The notes beneath the pieces are model-generated. The model saw only the letters and a list, made by a program, of their open reading frames with translations. It searched no databases and had not been told where the DNA came from. Made by a program: the position numbers and the translations under genes. From assembly GCF_000338875.1 (NCBI RefSeq), contig NZ_AOMO01000036.1, positions 1 to 63,292 of the forward strand: a stretch of DNA of 63,292 bases, in the 5' to 3' direction. Below, piece after piece: positions 9,266 to 19,444 of this stretch (positions are counted from its first letter, which is position 1; each line of letters starts with the position of its first letter). The stretch comes from Vibrio mimicus CAIM 602 (lineage in GTDB: Bacteria; Pseudomonadota; Gammaproteobacteria; Enterobacterales; Vibrionaceae).

Positions 9266-10588
9266 ATGGCTAAACATGCATTAAAACTGGCGATTATTGG
9301 TGGCGGCAGCAGTTATACCCCTGAACTGGTTGAAGGTGTTCTGAAAAGATTAGACTTTTTACCCGTGAAGCAACTGCACTTTGTCGATATCGAAGCCGGT
9401 TCGGAAAAACTGCAGATCATTCGTGACTTAGCACAGCGCATGGTTGATAAAGTGGGCGCAGATATCGAGATCAAAGCGGGTTTCGATCGCCGAGAAGCAA
9501 TTGCAGGTGCAGATTTTGTGATGACTCAGTTCCGAGTCGGAGGGCTTGCTGCAAGAGCCAGCGATGAGCGAATTCCACTGAAATATGACGTTATTGGGCA
9601 AGAAACCACAGGGCCTGGTGGTTTTGCTAAAGCGTTAAGAACGATTCCAGTTATCTTGGATATCTGCCGTGATATTGAAGAGCTTGCACCGAATGCCTGG
9701 ATGCTGAACTTTACTAATCCTGCGGGTTTAGTGACGGAAGCGGTAAGTAAATACTCTAAAGTCAAAAGCATAGGGCTCTGTAATGTTCCTGTTTCGATGC
9801 GAATGATGATCGCTGAAATGATGGACTGTGATCCCCAAGCACTACAGCTTGAATTTGCTGGGCTTAACCACTTAGTTTGGGTACATAAAGCATGGCTAGA
9901 AGGTGAAAATATTACCCAAACCGTACTGGAAAAAGTAGGTGATGGTGCGAACTTCAGCATGAAAAATATTTGGGAAGAGCCGTGGGATCCAGAGTTCTTA
10001 AAAGCACTTGGCGCAATTCCTTGTCCTTACCACCGTTATTTTTATCAAACGGATGCGATGCTGGCAGAAGAGAAACAAAGTGCCAAAGAGAAAGGGACGC
10101 GTGCCGAGCAGGTTATGGAGACCGAGAAAGCGCTGTTCAAACTCTACCAAGACCCGAATCTTGATCATAAACCCCAAGAGTTGGAAGCCCGAGGTGGTGC
10201 TTATTACTCAGATGCATCACTAAACTTGGTAGACGCCATTTACAACAATCGTAATGGTATTCATGTCGTCAACGTTTTGAATAATGGGGCGATCAGCTCA
10301 TTACCGAATGACGCAGTGATCGAGTGTAGTGCGGTTGTAGGAAGTTGGGGGGCTAAACCTATTGCTGTCGGAGAGCTTTCGCCCAAAATCAGTGGCCTGT
10401 TACATCAAGTAAAAGCTTATGAACAGCTTGCAATTGAAGCAGCTGTGCACGGCGACTATCACCTAGGTTTAATGGCTCTGACTAACAACCCATTGATACC
10501 AGATATTGGCCGAGCAAAAGCCATTCTAGATGGTATTCTGCGTGAAAACGCGGCGTATTTACCTCAGTTTAAACTGACGACATTGTAA
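9266..10588 (+). CDS. chbF: GH4 6-phospho-beta-glycosidase (ChbF/CelF-like)
   Basis: NAD- and metal-dependent family 4 glycosidase, 440 aa, that cleaves the 6-phosphorylated disaccharide delivered by the PTS. The N-terminal Rossmann motif is IIGGGSSYTPELVEG. Metal and active-site segments are LCNVPVSM and FAGLNHLVWV, and NFTNPAG and GQETTGPGGF are also GH4 hallmarks. In E. coli, ChbF needs the acetyl group removed first, which fits the adjacent chbG. The ATG at 9266 has GAGGGAA upstream; the longer frame from 9245 overlaps chbA and is rejected. Confidence 0.92.
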   Translation: MAKHALKLAIIGGGSSYTPELVEGVLKRLDFLPVKQLHFVDIEAGSEKLQIIRDLAQRMVDKVGADIEIKAGFDRREAIAGADFVMTQFRVGGLAARASDERIPLKYDVIGQETTGPGGFAKALRTIPVILDICRDIEELAPNAWMLNFTNPAGLVTEAVSKYSKVKSIGLCNVPVSMRMMIAEMMDCDPQALQLEFAGLNHLVWVHKAWLEGENITQTVLEKVGDGANFSMKNIWEEPWDPEFLKALGAIPCPYHRYFYQTDAMLAEEKQSAKEKGTRAEQVMETEKALFKLYQDPNLDHKPQELEARGGAYYSDASLNLVDAIYNNRNGIHVVNVLNNGAISSLPNDAVIECSAVVGSWGAKPIAVGELSPKISGLLHQVKAYEQLAIEAAVHGDYHLGLMALTNNPLIPDIGRAKAILDGILRENAAYLPQFKLTTL

Positions 10589-10610
10589 TTTTTAAAAGGT
10601 GAGTCTCTAG

Positions 10611-11369
10611 ATGAAGGTTATTTTTAATGCCGATGATTTTGGTTTAACGCCTGGGGTGAACGAAGGTATCGCCAAAGCGCATCGCGACGGGGTGGTGAAA
10701 TCAACCACTCTGATGGTGGGTATGCCTGCAGAGCAGCATGCTGTCGAACTGGCACGCCAACTGCCTGAATTAAAAGTTGGCCTTCATCTGAGGTTCACTG
10801 CTGGTCGCCCTTTAACAGGCGAAAGAAACTTGACGGATGAAAAGGGTGTATTCACGACTTATAGTGACTTCTGGAAGCGTAAAGATTATCAACCAATGGC
10901 GATCTATAATGAAGCTATTGCCCAAGTTGAGCATTTCCTCAAATTGGGGCTTCCCCTAAGTCATCTTGATAGCCATCACCATGCTCATTCACATCCACAG
11001 TTTGAATCCATCATTTACGATGTTGCCCAAAAATACCATGTACCATTGCGTGATGTAGGCTTAGCGGGCGAGGAGGAGTTTGGGTGTCGTTATCATTTTA
11101 CCGACTTTTTCTATGACAAACGGTTAGGGCTTCAGCCATTGCTTAATCATTTGCTCGAGCTTAAAGCACGTTATGATGTGGTTGAAGTGATGTGCCATCC
11201 CGCTTATGTCGATCCTTTATTGGAAAAATGCAGTGGCTATACAAAGCAACGTGAGGAAGAACTTCGTATCCTAACCAGCTCACAATTGATACAGATGTTG
11301 GCGGCACATGATATCGAAGTCACGGATTACTCTGCATTGGTTTTTGCTCCGATTCAGTCCTGTGTATGA
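10611..11369 (+). CDS. chbG: ChbG/YdjC-family chitooligosaccharide deacetylase
   Basis: Cytosolic metal-dependent deacetylase, 252 aa. In E. coli, ChbG removes one acetyl group from phosphorylated chitobiose, allowing induction and ChbF cleavage. Family features are the opening FNADDFGLTPGVN (metal-site Asp pair), KVGLHLRF, the His cluster in LDSHHHAHSH and EVMCHPAYVD. Its presence means GlcNAc-containing disaccharide-phosphates can be fully deacetylated before hydrolysis. The ATG has AGGTGAG upstream and follows chbF by 22 bases. A structured spacer and the LacI gene follow. Confidence 0.9.
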   Translation: MKVIFNADDFGLTPGVNEGIAKAHRDGVVKSTTLMVGMPAEQHAVELARQLPELKVGLHLRFTAGRPLTGERNLTDEKGVFTTYSDFWKRKDYQPMAIYNEAIAQVEHFLKLGLPLSHLDSHHHAHSHPQFESIIYDVAQKYHVPLRDVGLAGEEEFGCRYHFTDFFYDKRLGLQPLLNHLLELKARYDVVEVMCHPAYVDPLLEKCSGYTKQREEELRILTSSQLIQMLAAHDIEVTDYSALVFAPIQSCV

Positions 11370-11371
11370 TG

Positions 11372-11460
11372 AAATCTGTCAACATCGATGCTCTCAATGT
11401 CGATATTCTCAATATCGATGCTTAATGATTGCTTCTCAGAGATGTTGGCAGATTTTTATT
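11372..11460 (+). other. Structured spacer RNA between chbG and the LacI gene
   Basis: A long hairpin has outer arms at 11372-11386 and 11441-11455 that pair over 15 positions with one G-U, followed by a T-rich tail (TTTTTATTTTTC). Inside is an inner hairpin (CGATATT, loop CTC, AATATCG at 11401-11417) and about 2.7 copies of a 15-base repeat of the form TCGATNNTCTCAATN. It could be a long terminator or attenuator that lowers repressor expression, or a processed small RNA. Confidence 0.55.
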
Positions 11461-11494
11461 TTTCTAGATCCCGCGACTTCCTAAGGGCACGAAC

Positions 11495-12511
11495 ATGGCA
11501 AGAATTAAAGATGTAGCAGAACTTGCAGGTGTAAACCGTTCTACCGTATCCAGAATCATTAATGGGGAAGGGAAGTTTAAAGAGGAAACTCGGCTTAAAG
11601 TTGAGCAAGCGATGCTACAGCTTAATTATCGACCGAGTGCGATTGCGCGATCCCTCGCGACATCTTCATCGAACATGGTGGGGCTTTTAGTCACTTTCTA
11701 CACGGGCGGATTCTTTGGCAAGATGATGGAGCAAGTGCAAACGGAACTGGATATGCACCATAAATTCCTGATTACGGCTCAAGGGCATCACTCTGCACAA
11801 GGTGAAAGAGAAGCGATTCAGCGTTTTCACGATCTGCGCTGTGACGGCTATGTATTACACAGTCGATATCTGTCTGATGATGATTTACGAACCTTGGCCC
11901 AACAACCTACACCATTTGTTCTTTTAGATCGTTATGTTGAGGGATTGGAGGATCGCTGCATCACTTTCGATCATCGTGCTGCGAGCCAACTTGTGGTGAA
12001 CCATCTTATACAGCAGGGACATAGTCATATTGCTTGTATTACAGGACCTCTGCATAGACACAATGGCCGTTTACGTAAACAAGGTTATCTAGACGCGTTA
12101 CTTGAGGCCGGGATTAAGCTCGATGATTCATTTTGTGAAGAAGGCAATTATGGCCGACAAAGTGGGTATTTTGCGATGCAGGAGCTGTTGAATCGACACC
12201 CAGATATCACCGCAGTTTTCTCTTGTAGTGAGGAAATGACCACAGGTGCATTACAATATTTGCATGAACAGCGTATCTCAGTGCCAGAGCAGATCTCATT
12301 GGTGAGCTTTGATAGTGTTGATTTATGCGAGAGTCTATACCCAACCGTAACCGCGGTTCACTTCCCAATCAGTGAAATGGCGCGAGCTGCGGTACAGTCT
12401 TTAATCACTATGGTAAAACAGCAGCAGACAGAAAGTTTGCAGCGGTTTACCCCAGTCTTAAAAAAGCGTAAAGCTGATCGACCGATCTTAGTCTTAAGTG
12501 AAAATAAGTAG
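11495..12511 (+). CDS. LacI-family repressor of the chitin-disaccharide cluster
   Basis: Transcription factor of 338 aa. The N-terminal LacI HTH reads IKDVAELAGVNRSTVSRIINGEGKF, with the hinge helix in YRPSAIARSLAT. The periplasmic-binding-protein-like sensor domain (about 60-330) has HIACITGP and the AVFSCSEEMTTGAL segment. It takes the regulator position filled by the AraC-type ChbR in E. coli. The likely target is the palindrome at 7085-7098 (inference), and the inducer is probably a phosphorylated or free glucosamine disaccharide. The ATG at 11495 has AAGGGC upstream. Confidence 0.88.
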   Translation: MARIKDVAELAGVNRSTVSRIINGEGKFKEETRLKVEQAMLQLNYRPSAIARSLATSSSNMVGLLVTFYTGGFFGKMMEQVQTELDMHHKFLITAQGHHSAQGEREAIQRFHDLRCDGYVLHSRYLSDDDLRTLAQQPTPFVLLDRYVEGLEDRCITFDHRAASQLVVNHLIQQGHSHIACITGPLHRHNGRLRKQGYLDALLEAGIKLDDSFCEEGNYGRQSGYFAMQELLNRHPDITAVFSCSEEMTTGALQYLHEQRISVPEQISLVSFDSVDLCESLYPTVTAVHFPISEMARAAVQSLITMVKQQQTESLQRFTPVLKKRKADRPILVLSENK

Positions 12512-12525
12512 TACGGATTAAAGAA

Positions 12526-12559
12526 ACATGCCGCTTATCAGCAGAGATAAGCGGCATGT
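12526..12559. terminator. Bidirectional terminator between LacI gene and opgH
   Basis: A 14-bp perfect stem (ACATGCCGCTTATC with its complement) closes a 6-base loop between two convergent genes. The T run is weak on both sides. Confidence 0.65.
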
Positions 12560-12568
12560 TGTTAGCCG

Positions 12569-14722
12569 TTATGTAGCGCTAGGAGGAAGTTTTGCTACCT
12601 GCTGGATCAGCAGAGGATTTCCTAGTACGTAACTCAGTTCAACTTTAGTCAATAATGCGAGTAAGCTTTCCTGACTCTCAGCCTCTTGTACCTTGATACG
12701 AGCAACCGCATCCAAAGGTTCAATTGCGGTTCCAAGCTGACGAGAGGGAAGTTTATCCATCATGGCAATATGCAGAGCAATCAAGTTATGGTCGGCAAGA
12801 ACCATACGGGCATTCCACACCTCTTGAAGATCAGCCACATACTCTTCCCGACGAGCCTGCGCGGCAAGCACGATAGCAGGTGTTTCCACTTCTTCTGGTG
12901 TCGCAAGAATTCGCATCTTCTTAAACCAAGCACCGATCGAGTGTGAAGCCGTGATCCCCGAAAGAGGGACTGAGAGCCATAAACCAATTAAAGCCGGCGA
13001 CATCCATGCGAGCAGTGTCCATGAATCGAGCATGGCTGCATAGCCAAGCAATACGCCCGCAGTCATGTGCCAACGATGTCGATACAGCAAATCTTTAATT
13101 GGCAAACTACCATCATCACGACGTTGTGGAGCCCAACCACTATCGCGGCCAAACAGAATAGAAACTACCGCACCACAATGGATCAGCATCATGATTGGAG
13201 CAACCAAAGCCGAGAGTATGATTTCAGTAATGGCACTGAGTATGACTCTAAAACGCCCACCCAAAGTACGACACATTTCACCATTGAACATCAATAACAG
13301 TAAGCCGAAAATTTTCGGACTGAACAGAATACCCATGGTGATGTAAAACAGTTGCAAGGCTCGGGCGGAGTCCATCACTGGCCAAGTCGGGAACAGTGAA
13401 AACTGTTCGGTAAAATACTCAGGACGAATATAGTGCGCTTGCAGTGCCAGTAACAAACCAGACAGGATCAGTAGTAGCCAAAATGGTGAAGAAAGGTAAG
13501 ACATAATGCCAGTCGTCAGGTGTAAACGACTGATCCAGTGCAGACCTTTGGTGCCGATAATGCGACTGTGTTGCAGGTTACCTTGGCACCAACGACGATC
13601 GCGTACAGCTAAATCGATGATTGATGGAGGGCACTCTTCAAATGAACCACTCAAATCAGCGGCAATAGTCACGCTCCATCCAGCTCTTCGGATCAATGCC
13701 GCTTCCACGAAATCGTGGCTTAGAATATGACCGCCAAACGGAGGTCGACCGGACAAATGGGGTAGGCCGGCTGCACTCATAAAGGCTTCAGTACGAATGA
13801 TCGCATTGTGGCCCCAAAAGTTACCTTCTTTTTGAACCCACCAAGCCAACCCCGTCCCGACGATAGGCCCATAAATTCGTGCAGCAAATTGCTGCACTCG
13901 AGCCATAAGGGTAGTGCCATTGATCAACGCTGGGATAGTTTGGATTAAGCCTGCATCTGGATCATTTTGCATACGTTGAGCAAGCGAAATCATAGTGCTT
14001 GGTTGCATCACACTGTCTGCATCTAGAACCAGTAAGTGTTCGTAGGCTGAGCCCCAACGGCGGCAGAAGTCGGCGATGTTGCCAGCTTTGCGCGCAATGT
14101 TTTTACGGCGACGTCGATAGTAAACGTTAGTGTTGCCAGCAGTTTGTTGGCGTAACAACCAAAAGGCTTGCTCTTCGGCTAGTGCAACTTCTGGATCTGT
14201 TGTATCACTCAAAATAAACCAATCGAACGCATGACCATGCTCGGTTTTCGCTAAAGCTAATGCCATGGTTTCAACAGCCGCAAAAACCCGATCCGGCGCT
14301 TCGTTGTATGTTGGCATTAGAATCGCGGTGCGAGTTGTCAGAGGCTGTTCTATTACTGGTGCTTTTCTGTTGCTTGCTAAAACAAAGAAGCCGGCGATAG
14401 AGCTAGAGAAGGCTAGTGCAATCCAACAGAAGTTGATCGCAAACAGTACTAATACGGCGTATTCAATGGGGGTCAAACCACCGACTAAAAATACACCGCG
14501 CATTTCATTGATTGCGAAAGCAGAGATGAGTAAAGCGAAGCCAACAACGAACACACGGCGCAGCGGGTTGGATTTTACACCATCCGCCTGAATGGCAGCG
14601 CGGGGAAAACCTTCACTGAGTTGTTTCAGGTTTTGCTCTGGCATGTCACCGTGTTGTTCTGGTGGCATGGCAGCGCCTCCCAGTAACTGGGAGGCGCCTT
14701 GTTCAACCATAGGGTTTGTCAT
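12569..14722 (-). CDS. opgH: Glucans biosynthesis glucosyltransferase H
   Basis: Inner-membrane family 2 glycosyltransferase that makes and exports the beta-1,2 backbone of osmoregulated periplasmic glucans. At 717 aa it is shorter than E. coli OpgH (847 aa), mainly at the N-terminus. Two N-terminal TM helices precede the cytosolic GT2 domain with [21 protein letters not shown] (DxD-type metal site), [14 protein letters not shown] and the product-binding [12 protein letters not shown]. Several TM helices follow (about 400-600). It is transcribed after opgG with an 18-base gap. In E. coli the same protein also couples nutrient status to cell size; whether it does so here is unknown. Confidence 0.94.
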   Translation of the reverse strand: MTNPMVEQGASQLLGGAAMPPEQHGDMPEQNLKQLSEGFPRAAIQADGVKSNPLRRVFVVGFALLISAFAINEMRGVFLVGGLTPIEYAVLVLFAINFCWIALAFSSSIAGFFVLASNRKAPVIEQPLTTRTAILMPTYNEAPDRVFAAVETMALALAKTEHGHAFDWFILSDTTDPEVALAEEQAFWLLRQQTAGNTNVYYRRRRKNIARKAGNIADFCRRWGSAYEHLLVLDADSVMQPSTMISLAQRMQNDPDAGLIQTIPALINGTTLMARVQQFAARIYGPIVGTGLAWWVQKEGNFWGHNAIIRTEAFMSAAGLPHLSGRPPFGGHILSHDFVEAALIRRAGWSVTIAADLSGSFEECPPSIIDLAVRDRRWCQGNLQHSRIIGTKGLHWISRLHLTTGIMSYLSSPFWLLLILSGLLLALQAHYIRPEYFTEQFSLFPTWPVMDSARALQLFYITMGILFSPKIFGLLLLMFNGEMCRTLGGRFRVILSAITEIILSALVAPIMMLIHCGAVVSILFGRDSGWAPQRRDDGSLPIKDLLYRHRWHMTAGVLLGYAAMLDSWTLLAWMSPALIGLWLSVPLSGITASHSIGAWFKKMRILATPEEVETPAIVLAAQARREEYVADLQEVWNARMVLADHNLIALHIAMMDKLPSRQLGTAIEPLDAVARIKVQEAESQESLLALLTKVELSYVLGNPLLIQQVAKLPPSAT

Positions 14723-14740
14723 AAAAAATCCGAGTATTTG

Positions 14741-16378
14741 CTACAGGGTCCAACGATACAACCAAGTTTCAACTGGACGCGCTTCTTGCAGAGTGAGTTC
14801 AGCACGTAACTCTGCAAGCTCAACTTCTCCAGGATCAAATTCAAATGACAGGCGGTAACCGTTGGTCGCTGGGTTATCACGCAGTACCACATTACTGATC
14901 ACGCCGGCGTTGGTGCGTACTTTTGGCTCTGGCATTTGCGCAGGCTTGTCACCTTGAACTTGGTAGTCAATCACAAACAGACGTTTTGGCGTCGGTTTAG
15001 CAATGTCAGCACGACCACTTGCGGTGCGACTCACAACGATTGCCTCGGGATTCTCTTCTGGTTGAGCACCCCAGCTTAGGTGGTAAGAGAAGCGATATTC
15101 ACTACCTGCAGCCAATGGCTGTGCTGGTTTCCAGAAGGCCACAATGTTGTCGTGAATTTCCGACTGCGTTGGGATCTCTGTTAATACCACTGCACCTGCA
15201 CCCCAGTTACCTACAGGTTCAACCCACAGGCTTGGACGTTTTTCGTAATGCGCTTCCAGATCTTGGTAATTTGCATAGTCACGTTCACGCTGCATTAAGC
15301 CAAAACCTTGTGGAGAGTTATCCATAAAGGCACTGACTTGTAGAGTACGAGGGTTAGCGAGAGGGCGCCACAAACGCTCACCGCGACCGTTGATCATCAG
15401 CAAACCATCTGAGTCGTGTACAGAAGGGCGGAAATCGTCTGTCTGTTGGCGACCATTTGGAGAGTGCATGTACATACTGGTTGCTGGAGCTAGACCTACT
15501 TTGCTGATCTCAACGCGAGGGAAGAGCACGGCTTCAACATCCATACGAGTATTTTGTCCCGGACGGATTGAGAAGCGATAAGCACCAGATACGCTTGGAC
15601 TGTCTAGCAGAGCATGAACCACGATCAAGTTAGTATCGTAGTTTGGCTTTTCAACCCAAAATGCACGGAAAATAGGGAACTCTTCACCTGTTGGATCGGC
15701 GGTTTTGATTGCCAAACCACGAGCGGAAAGACCATAAGCGTTGCCTTTACCCAGTGCGCGGAAATAACTTGCGCCTTGGAACACAAATAGTTCATCAAAA
15801 TAAGAGGCGTTATTCAGTGGGTAGTGAACACGTAAACCACTGTAACCAATATCTTCGGTCGGCAGTTTTTGTTGAAGAACTTCACCCGCACTGAACATAC
15901 TTGGGTCATAGCTCAAGTGGGTAGATTTATTGCCTTCTACAAGGGCAATCTCAATTAAGTCTTGGAAGAAGAAACCACGATGGAATAATTGCATCTGGTA
16001 AGGTAAACCATCCGCTTTCCACACTGCGCTATCGGGTTTAAAACGAATATCGCGGTACTCATCATAACTGATATTTGCCAAACTCTCCGGTAGGGGATCT
16101 TTTAAGGCAACATAAGGCTTTTTCGCTAATTGGCGAGCAAGGCGAACAACGGTGTCATTATCAAACGCACCGGTTTTGGCAAAACGAACCACATTATTTG
16201 CATCGCCAGTTTTGGCTGGCTTTGCAGGTTCAGAATTCACTGATGGAGAGGTTTCTGTATTCTTAATGCCTGTAGCAAATCCATTATCAGACATAAGTAA
16301 CGAAGCCCCAAACAACAGGGAGAAAAGGACAATCAGTTTTTGCGCGTGACGTTGCACGGCGTTTGACACACGAATCAT
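14741..16378 (-). CDS. opgG: Glucans biosynthesis protein G
   Basis: Periplasmic protein needed for glucan branching or maturation with OpgH, 545 aa from the ATG at 16378. A Sec signal region with a hydrophobic stretch ([15 protein letters not shown]) precedes the MdoG domain, recognisable from [16 protein letters not shown] and [13 protein letters not shown], with further family text in FRYSFHLSWG-like and [11 protein letters not shown] regions. An upstream TTG at 16399 is less likely. First gene of the opgGH operon; its promoter lies in the 405-base region before the divergent chemoreceptor. Confidence 0.93.
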   Translation of the reverse strand: MIRVSNAVQRHAQKLIVLFSLLFGASLLMSDNGFATGIKNTETSPSVNSEPAKPAKTGDANNVVRFAKTGAFDNDTVVRLARQLAKKPYVALKDPLPESLANISYDEYRDIRFKPDSAVWKADGLPYQMQLFHRGFFFQDLIEIALVEGNKSTHLSYDPSMFSAGEVLQQKLPTEDIGYSGLRVHYPLNNASYFDELFVFQGASYFRALGKGNAYGLSARGLAIKTADPTGEEFPIFRAFWVEKPNYDTNLIVVHALLDSPSVSGAYRFSIRPGQNTRMDVEAVLFPRVEISKVGLAPATSMYMHSPNGRQQTDDFRPSVHDSDGLLMINGRGERLWRPLANPRTLQVSAFMDNSPQGFGLMQRERDYANYQDLEAHYEKRPSLWVEPVGNWGAGAVVLTEIPTQSEIHDNIVAFWKPAQPLAAGSEYRFSYHLSWGAQPEENPEAIVVSRTASGRADIAKPTPKRLFVIDYQVQGDKPAQMPEPKVRTNAGVISNVVLRDNPATNGYRLSFEFDPGEVELAELRAELTLQEARPVETWLYRWTL

Positions 16379-16783
16379 ATAAAAATGAACCGATAACAAA
16401 GTGAAATACGAAGATAGCTTAAGAGTTGGCTGTAATTTTGCTTACCGGACGGTATCGCAGGAAATTACAGGTCTCATTCAGCGCGAAAGATAGCAGAACT
16501 GTAAAAAAATGCACAACATATGTTGTTGTTAACTGTCTTTATCAGATATTTTCTATTCATAAGCTTATATCCTTTAGTTATATGTGATTTTGGAAGGGAA
16601 ATCACGCTATATCCAGTGTTAAAATTTTGGCAGCAGTCAATAGTCTGTTTGTAAACAATCTTATATCACACATTGCCAAATAAGGTCTGTGACAGCTTGT
16701 GAGAAAAAATGACAAAATGAGTGCGCAAGAAATAAATAGTGTTTACTATCGCCGTCCTTTTGTTCCAACCTCTTGTTTGAAAA
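16379..16783. promoter_or_regulatory. Divergent region between opgG and a chemoreceptor gene
   Basis: AT-rich, no gene seen. It contains the perfect palindrome ACAACATATGTTGT (16513-16526) and a spaced inverted repeat GTGATTT / AAATCAC (16584-16590, 16599-16605). These may be regulator sites for either flanking gene; no regulator can be named. Confidence 0.35.
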
Positions 16784-18667
16784 ATGAAACTAACACTAAA
16801 ACACAAACTGATTGGCGCAAGTTTATCGGCAGTGGTGGTGATGGCGACGGCATTGACTTGGCTTTCTGCCAGTCAATTGCAACAGCAAACCAGCAATGCT
16901 GTTTATACTCGCGCTGACGCGATCTCTTCGACAGCTGCCAAAGGTATTTCTGACTGGATTTCAATTCGTAAATCAATTAGCACAGCCTTTAATTCCCATA
17001 TTGAAGCTCAAGACGTAGTGCCTTATTTACAACAAGCGCGCAATGCTGGTGGCTTTGATGATATTTTTTATGGCACAACTGAAGGTGCTATGTATCGTTC
17101 TCATCCTGAACGTAACCGCGCCGATTATGATCCACGTACACGCCCTTGGTATAAAGATGCGGCAAGTGCGGGTAAGCAGATCATTACTACGGCATACAGT
17201 GATGCGATTACTGGCGCATTATTAGTGACTATTGCTGAACCTGTTCGTCTGCAAGGACGTATGAGTGGCGTTGTTGGTGCGGATGTTTTAATTGATCAGC
17301 TTATCGACGACGTGATCAGCATGGACGCAGGAAAAGGGGCACAAACCATGCTGATTGATGGTCAGGATGGCTCTCTCTTAGCGCACCCAGATAAATCTCT
17401 ACTACTGAAACCAGTGACTACACTCTCTTCTGCTCTAGATATTCGCACAATTGAACGTGTGGCGAACCAAGGCGAACTGATTGCCCTTAATCTGAATGGC
17501 ATCAAAAAATACTTCTTCTTTGCCGCAGTGCCCGATACTCCTTGGTATTTTGCGATCCAAATGGATAGCAATGTTGAGTACGCCGCTCATTCTGAATTGA
17601 TTACAGGACTGATGATTACCGCTCTGCTGATCACTTTGGTGGTAGTGGTGATTGTTTCTTGGTTGGTCAGCTTCTTGTTCCGCGATTTAGGCCGTGTGTC
17701 TAAAGCGTTGGAAGAAATTGCCTCTGGTGATGCTGATCTTACCCAGCGTCTTGAGCCGCGCAGTGATGACGAAGTGGGTCAATTAGCCAGCAACTTCAAT
17801 ACTTTTGTCAGCAATATGCACACCATGGTGTTGAAACTGAGCCAAGTATCCACGGCTTTATCACAACAGGCGAAAGTGACGGCAACGCAAGCAGAAGAGC
17901 GCAGCAGTCGAATTCGTCTGCAACAAGATGAAATCAATATGGTGGCTACTGCAATCAATGAGATGGCGGCTGCGACTCAGGAGATTGCAGGTAACGCCGA
18001 TCATACGGCGCAAAACTCCGGTGAAGCGGTAACCGCTTGTGTGCATGGTAGCGGTCAAGTTGCCCAGACACAGCGCTCCATTCAGTCTCTGGCTGAAGAA
18101 GTGCAAGTTGCCACTGAAGTCATTCAGGAGCTGGAAGCGCACGGTCACCAAATCAGCACTATTCTTTCGACCATTCAAAACATTGCCGAACAGACCAACT
18201 TGTTGGCTCTGAACGCGGCGATTGAAGCGGCGCGTGCTGGTGAACAAGGACGTGGTTTTGCTGTAGTTGCGGATGAAGTGCGCGTACTTAGCCAACGAAC
18301 TCACGCTTCAACCAAAGAAATCCAGCAAATGATTGAGACATTGCAAGCCACTACGGGTAAAGCTGTTGGCATCATGGATGACAGCCGCCGCTTGGCGGAC
18401 ACCAGCGTGGATGATGCTAATGCAGCTTCGGTTAGCTTAGAGCATATCCATAAAACGGTTGAGCGCATCAGTGATATGGCGACTCAAATTGCGTCTGCTG
18501 CGGAAGAGCAAGCTTCAGTCACTTCTGAGATTACGCGCAATACCGTGGGTATTCGCGATGTCTCGAATGATTTGGCGCAAGAAGCTCACTCGGCGGCTGA
18601 GCAAGCGGCTGAACTTTCTGAGCTTTCTCATGAGTTGGAGCAAGAAATCCGACGTTTCAAACTCTGA
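16784..18667 (+). CDS. Methyl-accepting chemotaxis protein, dCache type
   Basis: Transmembrane chemoreceptor, 627 aa. TM1 at about 8-28; a large periplasmic double-Cache sensor (about 35-270) with [15 protein letters not shown], typical of dCache_1 receptors that often bind amino acids or amines. TM2 lies at about 277-300, then HAMP (about 300-355). The cytoplasmic signalling hairpin carries the invariant tip [32 protein letters not shown]. No C-terminal CheR pentapeptide is seen; the protein ends EIRRFKL. No che genes are nearby. Ligand unknown. Confidence 0.93.
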   Translation: MKLTLKHKLIGASLSAVVVMATALTWLSASQLQQQTSNAVYTRADAISSTAAKGISDWISIRKSISTAFNSHIEAQDVVPYLQQARNAGGFDDIFYGTTEGAMYRSHPERNRADYDPRTRPWYKDAASAGKQIITTAYSDAITGALLVTIAEPVRLQGRMSGVVGADVLIDQLIDDVISMDAGKGAQTMLIDGQDGSLLAHPDKSLLLKPVTTLSSALDIRTIERVANQGELIALNLNGIKKYFFFAAVPDTPWYFAIQMDSNVEYAAHSELITGLMITALLITLVVVVIVSWLVSFLFRDLGRVSKALEEIASGDADLTQRLEPRSDDEVGQLASNFNTFVSNMHTMVLKLSQVSTALSQQAKVTATQAEERSSRIRLQQDEINMVATAINEMAAATQEIAGNADHTAQNSGEAVTACVHGSGQVAQTQRSIQSLAEEVQVATEVIQELEAHGHQISTILSTIQNIAEQTNLLALNAAIEAARAGEQGRGFAVVADEVRVLSQRTHASTKEIQQMIETLQATTGKAVGIMDDSRRLADTSVDDANAASVSLEHIHKTVERISDMATQIASAAEEQASVTSEITRNTVGIRDVSNDLAQEAHSAAEQAAELSELSHELEQEIRRFKL

Positions 18668-18676
18668 GTTGAGTAT

Positions 18677-19444
18677 TTAAGAAAGGATAAGGAGCGCATT
18701 GCGCTCCTTTTTCTTTTCGTCTTCACAACGAGTTACAGCCAAAGTGATTGTATGGGGGGTCTCCGGTCGCAAATGGTGTGCACATTGCGCTTGAAAAAGC
18801 TCAGCGGTGGCAATGGCATCCGTCAGTGCATGATGTGGTGAATAAGCAGGAAGGCCATAGCGTAAACGTGATTGACCAAGCCGAACTGAATTCAAAGGCC
18901 GGCGCAACAAGCGTTGCCAGAGAGAACGTTGAGCATTTTGCACATAATGCTCAATTTCTAAAGTATCAATGATGGGAAACTCTACGGCTTCATCCCAAAG
19001 ATTCAGTGTCGTTTGGCGCAGAAATTCACGTTCAATATGGCGAAAATGGGCAACAACAATTTTTCCACGTAATGCATCGAAGAGTTCACTAATTACCACT
19101 TCAGGTTCTTGAGCATGCCTCAGTTCACTGTGCGTGATACCGTGAATCACAACGGATCCTTCTTCCAGTGGTTTAGTGGGTTGTACCAACCAATATTGAG
19201 CCTGATTTAGGGCGATACGTTGGGTGTTAAATGGAACTAAGCCAATACTGAGGATCGCATCTTGCTGTGCATTCAGTCCTGTTGTTTCAAAATCAAGCGC
19301 AACTAAAGGACACTCGCAAATTGGCGTCGAGCCATCAATCACCGGTTGAGCATAAAAGTTCTGCAACACAGGTTGTTGAGCTTGCTGAGCCAAATGCGAA
19401 AATCGCGCAGGCCAATAAATTGCGGAATGAAACATAGTGCTCAC
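18677..19444 (-). CDS. DnaQ-like 3'-5' exonuclease (DEDDh)
   Basis: 255-aa exonuclease related to the DNA polymerase III epsilon proofreading fold, but a stand-alone protein. Catalytic motifs are visible: ExoI VALDFETTGLN (Asp, Glu), ExoII around VVAHFRHIEREFL, ExoIIIh HHALTDAIATAELF (His, Asp). An N-terminal extension of about 45 residues precedes the nuclease fold. Its start overlaps the stop of the CBS/DUF294 gene by 4 bases, so the two are co-translated. This pair is common in gamma-proteobacteria; substrate and role are not settled. Confidence 0.88.
   Translation of the reverse strand: MSTMFHSAIYWPARFSHLAQQAQQPVLQNFYAQPVIDGSTPICECPLVALDFETTGLNAQQDAILSIGLVPFNTQRIALNQAQYWLVQPTKPLEEGSVVIHGITHSELRHAQEPEVVISELFDALRGKIVVAHFRHIEREFLRQTTLNLWDEAVEFPIIDTLEIEHYVQNAQRSLWQRLLRRPLNSVRLGQSRLRYGLPAYSPHHALTDAIATAELFQAQCAHHLRPETPHTITLAVTRCEDEKKKERNALLILS
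18691..18713 (+). terminator. Terminator of the chemoreceptor gene, inside the 3' end of the convergent gene
   Basis: GGAGCGC, loop ATT, GCGCTCC, then TTTTTCTTTTC. It lies 24 bases past the chemoreceptor stop and inside the last codons of the minus-strand exonuclease gene, so this DNA is both terminator and coding sequence. Confidence 0.8.
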
